Below are positions 59,001 through 64,000 of a stretch of DNA of 64,000 nt, piece after piece. How positions within the stretch are numbered: position 1 is the stretch's first letter; every line of letters begins with the position of its first letter. The position numbers were made by a program, and so were the translations under genes. This DNA comes from Pseudorasbora parva (taxonomy: Eukaryota > Chordata > Actinopteri > Cypriniformes > Gobionidae), in contig NC_090177.1 of the NCBI RefSeq assembly GCF_024679245.1, forward strand, positions 40,054,803 through 40,118,802, written 5' to 3'. Under the pieces are notes generated by a model. The model saw nothing but the letters and a program-made list of their open reading frames with translations, ran no database searches and had not been told where the DNA came from.

Positions 59001-62000
59001 CTGGCTTATCACCTGGCACGCTATTGGCGAGTTTAACACGATGACTGATAGAGAAGCGATGGGCCGTTGCCCATTGATCACGCCTCTTGTGGTCTGATTG
59101 GTTAAAGGACTATCCAATTGCGTACAGAGTCATTTGAATAATGCCCGTTGATCACGCCTCTTGTGCAGAAGAAAATACAGGGCAGACTCTCCAGACCAGT
59201 GTTCAGTCTTTAATTGAGCTTGGTCTGGTGATAGCCAGAGAATATTTTTCCATTAGGCCTATATGATAAATAGCCTATAATAAATCATTACCAGATGAGG
59301 TAAAACCTTGAGAACTCCTCGATTTGTGCTTAAAGGTTAAAGTGCAACAATAAATACATTTCTCAAATGACAACCATAGCTGTGATTATAATTTTGAGCA
59401 AAATAATCAGGATTTTCAGTGCAGCATGATTGATGCACACTGCTCAGACATTTAGTCGACTAAAAATTGACTAAACAAAAACAGGACGAGGTTGTGTAAA
59501 TATGATAACTGAAAAGCACATTTGACACTGGACTAAGACTGAGACTAAATTAACAATAGCTGGCGAAATGAACACTGCTGTAATGCTGTGATTGGTCGAG
59601 TCCTCTTACCCGCCCTGCAGAAGTCTCTCCCGCATGGTGAGGAAGTCCATGGGGTTTTTGATGATGCGGCGGTAGCCCGGCACCTGGCGGGGATTGACCG
59701 GCTCCAGAAAAGGCCAGGCGTCGGAGTGAGCCTCCATTTCCATCAGAATGATCCTACGGCACATCAAACAGACCCGCAATTACTCCACTCATTTAGACTC
59801 GGGTCAGAGAGGAATACTCAATCAACAGATCATAAATATATATAAAAGATATGTAGGAATAGGGAGAGTGCCACTTAAAAAAAAAAGTTATAAATGTATA
59901 GACCCTTTTACAGCCCACGTGATCAGAGTTGCGCACGCATTTTGGCAACGGAAGTGGTGTTGTTCCCTAGTGGTTCTAACGTGTTAGTAACTCCAAAAGT
60001 TTATCAAAACGGTTTCCCAGCATCAAAATGTTTGGCTGTTGCGTTTTCGGTTGCACTAATCGCTATTCCACCAATGGGCTTAAGTTTTATAGGATTCCGA
60101 CAGGATCACGGCCGTTTCTGAAGAACCAGCGGTACCTGTGGCTGCAGGCGAATAATGCATTGATTGGAACAAGGACATAAAAATGCTTGCATAAAAAAAT
60201 TCATTTGTAAAACATTTACTGCACTTGAAACTTAATTATTTATAATAAACCTCCCAGCATTGGCTGCCACTGGTGTGTATGTACCCCCCATCCCCAGATT
60301 ATCATATCAATAATCACAATTTCATTTTTAATGACTTTATTAATAGTTTAATTGCAAAATAACCATCTGAGAAATGTATGCAAGCAACATAGTTGCTATT
60401 AAAGTACTATAGCATTACAAAATTAAACTTTAAACAGAAGCGTGTCGACACGAATCAATAGCAACATAAAATGTAAGGAAAAGGATAAATGTATGTGTGA
60501 AGAATAAGAATAAATGTAGAAAATTGTATTGGACATTCTGTACACACCCACAGACGACGTATTCATAAGCATCAAGTGATTTATATGCTTGTCTCGGGTG
60601 TACACGCTCGGTTTCTCACCTAAATACGTATATATCCGACCACTAAGTTATATCTGGCCATCTGCTAACGTCTTCTATCCACTCCACTATAGTACACGGA
60701 TCTGGAAGCCGAATACCATTCGATAAAGTCAACTCTTTAAAATAACTTTCTCGGTTTGTGTTGCTTAATCCGCTCACGTAGCTTGACATTCTGCTGATTC
60801 TCGCCACAGTTTGTTGCCAAAATGCACGCGCATACGTTGCTACGTCATCATTGTATACAAACAGTAAAAGGGTCTATTAAACAATGAAAAAAGTTAACTT
60901 CTCAAACTCTTCAAGACATTTGAAATGTTTATTTCAATTAATGTTAATGAAAGTTAAATTTAACCAATAATTAATAAAAATAGTAATGAGGTCCAAATTA
61001 TACGATGAATCTATATAAACGCAACATTTTAAATGGCACTCAAAAAACATTTCAGTTTAACATGAGTGGATAAAGAAAAACAATTTGTAAATGACAAAAT
61101 AACAGCAACTGGACGATCCAAAATGAGCTGAATAGTTTCATAGGACTTGATGAATTGATGTTGAATTGAGAAACAAATAATTGCAATGCATTGATGAATC
61201 AATATTTTTACCCAGCCCTAATTTCAATGTTACACTTAACTAATATTTTAATTATTCAATCGTTTTAGAATGCCCCTATTATGCTGTTTTAAAGGTTCCT
61301 AATTTTGATTAGCAGTCTACTACAATATAAAGGATTCGGTCTCTCTAAACCCCCTCTTTCTGATTGGCCAGATGGCCCAGTCTGTTGCGATTGGTCTGCT
61401 CTGTTGTGATTGACAAGTGGTTTCAGGAAGTTCAGAATCGATTATTTAGTTTGAGAGACAATACATTTAATGTGTCCCTCCTGATTGATTTTGAAAATAT
61501 CATTTTTTCCCCCAGAGCTGAAGACTCACTCGCAGTAGGTGAGGTCAGGCTGATTTCGTGTGGTCATCCTCCTGCGCTTTGAAGGGGAGATGCTCGTCCC
61601 ACTTGAGGAAGGTGCAGTCTCTTTTTGTCGTGTGGTCATGCCTCGCCTGTACCCATCGTCCTCATCTGAGCTATCTTCTCCAAGACGCCGTTTTCGCGGC
61701 TTTGATCGATGGCGCGATGAACGCTGTGATCTCGGAGTGTCTCCGTTTTCCTGCAAAAAAAAAAAGTCTCATAAACAAAGGCAAAAACTAAAATATACAA
61801 ACACAAAATAAGTGCACATTTTACACGATTACAATGATTTTTACGTTTTACATTTTTCACGATTACAACGTAAATCAGATGAAAAACCAGCAGCTGAATA
61901 TTTCTAAATGTACATACCTTGGAAACACAGGTGGGACAAAACCAATCGCCTTCTGGCACCTGCATGACCTTTGGCCTCAGGCAGAACATGTGACACCCGC

Positions 62001-62064
62001 GATCACAGCCGTCACACAAGAGCAGGTACTCGTCGTCGTCACCCTTCCGGCACACCTGACACGT
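55925..62064 (-). CDS. baz2a: baz2a, 3' part (PHD finger + bromodomain); 5' exons outside window
   Basis: BAZ2A (TIP5) is the large subunit of the nucleolar remodelling complex NoRC, which recruits silencing factors to rRNA genes; its C-terminal PHD and bromodomain read histone tails. Four coding exons are visible: 61918-62064, 61530-61750, 59610-59753 and 55925-56084, all with GT-AG introns and compatible phases. Together they encode a C4HC3 PHD finger, a basic/acidic linker rich in KRR and DSSDEDD, and a complete bromodomain with the WPF shelf, the KNPMDF motif and the FNED acetyl-lysine-pocket segment, ending in NKDK-stop. The bromodomain wording (YRRIIKNPMDF, EEFAADA, SEVGKAG, FFESRW) matches BAZ2A rather than BAZ2B. 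No further exon was recognised between 62065 and 64000, so the gene continues to the right. It lies upstream of the two aquaporin genes on the same strand, echoing human MIP-BAZ2A linkage. Confidence 0.9.
56208..58104. mobile_element. Kolobok-like (TTAA) element with nested repeats, baz2a intron
   Basis: Ends AGGAACACCCAGACTTTTTG / AAAAAGTCAGCGTGCTCCT with TTAA on both sides. It contains a segment rich in AGTAACGCGTTACT (56260-56430), a foldback (56540-56850) and a terminus-like GTTACACCCCTA near 57892, so several elements are stacked. Confidence 0.68.
58395..59577. mobile_element. element with AGTGTTCATTTCG inverted ends, baz2a intron 1 from 3' end
   Basis: The left end TAGTGTTCATTTCGTTAACG and right end CGAAATGAACACTG are inverted. 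The interior has GACTAAGACTGAGACT-type sequence and hosts repeat X. The target duplication is unclear; no ORF. Confidence 0.6.
58897..59240. repeat. MITE-like repeat X, uninterrupted copy, in baz2a intron
   Basis: Provides the empty-site version of the 45.5-46.5 kb repeat. It lies inside a further element bounded by inverted AGTGTTCATTTCG ends. Confidence 0.7.
59610..59753 (-). CDS. baz2a: baz2a exon: bromodomain first half
   Basis: The exon starts by completing a Glu codon, then reads IILMEMEAHSDAWPF, with the WPF shelf that packs against acetyl-lysine, followed by VNPRQVPGYRR and KNPMDF. It ends in the middle of a Gly codon (GGC GG|GTAAGA). A Val follows at VNP, as in BAZ2 bromodomains. 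Confidence 0.9.
60028..60180 (+). pseudogene. THAP zinc-finger N-terminal exon of a transposase
   Basis: 50 codons starting MFGCCVFGCTNRYS, then LKFYRIPTGS and YLWLQAN. The C-x4-C start, F.RIP and W.Q spacing are those of a THAP (C2CH) DNA-binding domain. It breaks off after LQAN, before the usual His-containing part, so it is a fragment. The domain is usual for P-like and ISL2EU-like transposases. Confidence 0.65.
60620..60789 (-). pseudogene. second-gene exon of the ISL2EU-like relic
   Basis: ATG then SSYVSGLSNTNRESYFKEL, RLPDPCTIVEWIEDVSRWPDIT, TAG at 60643-60645, then in frame WSDIYVF and a donor (AG|GTGAGA). The pattern Y..GL....R..YF..L, PDP....W..D...WPDI and DIY resembles the conserved N-terminal region I associate with fish YqaJ-nuclease transposon proteins. 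The stop suggests decay. Assignment is by pattern only. Confidence 0.45.
61530..61750 (-). CDS. baz2a: baz2a exon: linker between PHD and bromodomain
   Basis: The exon has 73 full codons plus two bases, so it joins the next exon inside the Glu codon of TYCE|IILMEME. It is low-complexity and charged: a basic KPRKRR stretch, acidic EDSSDEDD, and a second basic KRRRMTTR. This looks like a flexible linker with possible nuclear/nucleolar localisation signals. The acceptor has a strong T-tract ending TTTGCAG; the donor is GA|GTGAGT. Confidence 0.85.
61918..62064 (-). CDS. baz2a: baz2a exon: PHD finger
   Basis: These 49 codons are in phase 0 on both sides, with donor AAG|GTATGT. Zinc ligands follow the C4HC3 order: TCQVC, LLCDGCDRGCH, MFC, then WFCPTC. 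The acceptor (TCCACAG) follows a (TG)32 repeat instead of a pyrimidine tract; see findings. Confidence 0.9.
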
Positions 62065-62068
62065 CTGT

Positions 62069-62070
<2 letters not shown>

Positions 62071-62135
<65 letters not shown>
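62071..62135 (+). repeat. (AC)32 microsatellite at the baz2a PHD-exon acceptor
   Basis: On the transcribed (minus) strand this is (TG)32, ending six bases before the end of intron 3 (TG-CCACAG). It replaces the usual polypyrimidine tract of this acceptor. Confidence 0.95.
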
Positions 62136-62137
<2 letters not shown>

Positions 62138-62357
62138 TTTACTTAACAGCCCTATTTGAAAAGGACTAGTTTTCCCATTTAGAAAACTAGCCTCGTCCTT
62201 ATTGGGCTAAACATTTATGGTTAGTGAACAAACACTGTACATGCCTTTCGCTAACCTAAGCTTGAACACTTGGTTTCGTAACCTGGTCTGAAGCAGATTT
62301 GGAACGCAGTGTGTGTGTTAGAAATCAGGAATGCCGAGAGAACATTGAGCTTGGTAC

Positions 62358-62769
62358 TGGGCCTGTCGCAATAATCAATAAATCACACAATATATGTAAA
62401 TGAGCTCAATCATTTTTTGTGATATATGATATTCGAGTGTGGACTCGATTTCAAAGGCGTGATCCCCTGTTCAGGTGCACATAAACGCCAACGGAGAATG
62501 ACAAGTATTAAAGCCATTCCTCAAGGGAAATTTTTATTTACTATTTATTCAAATTAAAAAAAATTATTTGACCCTTAACTTCCATGATCTAAAGTATTAA
62601 AAGGTTGTCATTTGAAAGTGTGCGGGTCTACTTGCATTATTATGCTGTTATATTAGGATTATATATTCAGTCGCATAAAATAGTCTTAAAATTACAATAA
62701 TATTGTTTATTGCAATTATGTCTGGGACGATATATCGCAAAACAAAAAGCAGTTATCGTGACAGGCCTA
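62358..62769. mobile_element. hAT MITE in baz2a intron
   Basis: Ends TGGGCCTGTCGC / GTGACAGGCCTA are inverted copies, flanked by CTTGGTAC and CTTTGTAC (7 of 8 match). AT-rich interior; no ORF. Confidence 0.7.
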
Positions 62770-63146
62770 CTTTGTACTTTTATGTCTTCAAACCAAACTT
62801 GGGTTTTCAGCTGCCAAAGTTTAAATCCTTCTGGCTAGCGTGCTTCCCGTAATGTTTAGGTGGAGAGAAGACGGTCTTTTGTGGCCGTTTGAACACATTC
62901 AACCACACGAGCGTTTTCACTACAAAAGCAATCCGCTCCAATGTGTTTCCCACTACCTCTGGAAGTGGACAAATGTGGACACGTACATCTCATAGACGTC
63001 TATTCAATCTCAAAATGTTTAGAGCCCATTTACACCATCGTCCACTTGACCAAAACATCTCTTAACACAAGGTGTAAACGGCCTTAGACAGTCATATAGA
63101 CCTAAATGTGATTTCTCCATTTTAGCGATATCTGTCAGGTACAGTT

Positions 63147-64000
63147 CAGGCCAAAAGTTTGGACACTACTATTTATAATGTTTTTAAAAGAAGTTTCTTC
63201 TGCTCATCAAGCCTGCATTTATTTGATCAAAAATACAGAAAAAATGTAATATTGTGATATATTTCTACAATTTAAAATAATTGTTTTTCAATGTATTATA
63301 CTTTAAATGATCGTTTATTTCTGTGATCAGAGCTGAATGTTCAGGATGGTTCCTCCAGTCTTCAGTGATCATGATCCTTCAGAAATCATTCTCATATGAG
63401 GATTCATTTTCAAAGTTGGAAACAGTTCTGCTGCTTAATAGTTTATCATAACCTGTGATACTTTTTTTTATAATACTTTGATGAATAAAAAGAAAAAAAT
63501 GAAGCAAAGGTTTTAAAAATAGAAATATTTTTTGAACAACAATATACACTACTGGTCAGTATTTTTTATTTTTTTTATGTGATTAAATTGTTAAGCAATT
63601 TAATGTGTTAAATTGTTAAAATTGATAGTAAAGGGGATTTATATTATTTGAAAATATGATTTTATTTTGAATAAATGCAGTTCTTTTGAACCTTTTATTC
63701 ATCAAAAATATTCGGCAGCAGAACTGTTTTCAACACTCATAATGAATCCTCATATGAGAGTGATTTCTGAAGGATCATGATCACTGAAGACTGGAGGAAC
63801 CATCCTGAACATTCAGCTTTGATCAAAGAAATAAATGATCATTTAAAGTATAATACATTGAAAAACAATTATTTTAAATTGTAATATATCACAATATTAA
63901 AAAACAATTCTGTATTTTTGATCAAGTAAATACAGGCTTGATGAGCAGAAGAAACTTCTTTCAAAAACATTACAAATAGTAATGTGTCAACTTTTGGCCT
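63147..64000. mobile_element. large foldback (palindromic) element, cut by the window edge
   Basis: The left arm starts CAGGCCAAAAGTTTGGACAC and the window ends with its inverted copy. The two arms of ~410 bp (63147-63560, 63570-64000) are nearly perfect inverted repeats, including GAAGTTTCTTCTGCTCATCA and CTTCAGAAATCATTCTCATA. Non-coding. Confidence 0.85.

Larger units (their letters stand above)
59900..60875. mobile_element. ISL2EU-like relic with two convergent exons
   Basis: Inverted ends AGACCCTTTTAC / GTAAAAGGGTCT flanked by AT on both sides. A THAP-domain start exon lies near the left end on plus, and a second coding exon near the right end on minus. The combination of THAP, convergent genes and AT target fits ISL2EU. 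The middle is deleted or unrecognisable. Confidence 0.6.

Noticed and set aside
59588..59845. 85-codon plus-strand open frame
   Set aside because: Antisense of the baz2a bromodomain exon.

Overview
The window reads as nuclear DNA of a teleost fish, most likely a cyprinid (carp/minnow relative). Genes are split by GT-AG introns. A widespread cyprinid repeat lies near 3520-3690. Most of the sequence is DNA transposons (Tc1, hAT, Harbinger-, Kolobok- and ISL2EU-like), foldback MITEs and very long microsatellites. No operons, CRISPR arrays, rRNA or tRNA genes were seen.

Four protein-coding genes can be supported. On the minus strand, in transcription order, they are: the 3' end of baz2a (chromatin regulator; PHD finger and bromodomain, 55925-62064); a complete aquaporin best matched to Aqp14 (six coding exons, 28900-42537); and a complete lens aquaporin-0 gene, mip (four exons, 263 codons, 20457-22472). 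On the plus strand is the terminal coding exon of an RBM38/RBM24-type RNA-binding protein (12606-12906); its RRM exons were not found and probably lie left of the window. In human, MIP and BAZ2A are close neighbours on chromosome 12, so the mip-baz2a linkage is conserved. The second aquaporin sits between them, and the intervening mammalian genes are not seen.

Layout: 1-12.6 kb is intergenic or intronic sequence with a Harbinger MITE, a broken Tc1 element and a hAT element. 12.6-13.15 kb holds the rbm exon and short 3' UTR. 13.2-20.4 kb is repeat-rich with no gene. 20.4-22.5 kb is mip, whose last intron is nearly filled by tetranucleotide repeats. 23.6-28.3 kb is a tandem-repeat hotspot: a tetranucleotide array, a perfect (TG)144, a 17-bp minisatellite, and a higher-order minisatellite inside a Kolobok-like element. 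28.9-42.5 kb is aqp14, with introns loaded with nested transposons, including an intact Tc1 transposase gene. 43-54 kb is intergenic with three more Tc1 elements, one coding-intact. 54.3-62.1 kb is baz2a, whose introns carry nested elements, including an ISL2EU-like relic with a THAP exon. 62.1-64 kb is further baz2a intron.

The two aquaporins differ in pore chemistry. Mip keeps the water-selective F/H/A/R constriction. The Aqp14-type protein has A/I/A/R, the non-aromatic filter expected of a broader transporter. I found no evidence for a wholly new biological system. The strongest leads are this constriction, splice sites abutting transposons or TG repeats, and two nearly identical intact Tc1 transposases.
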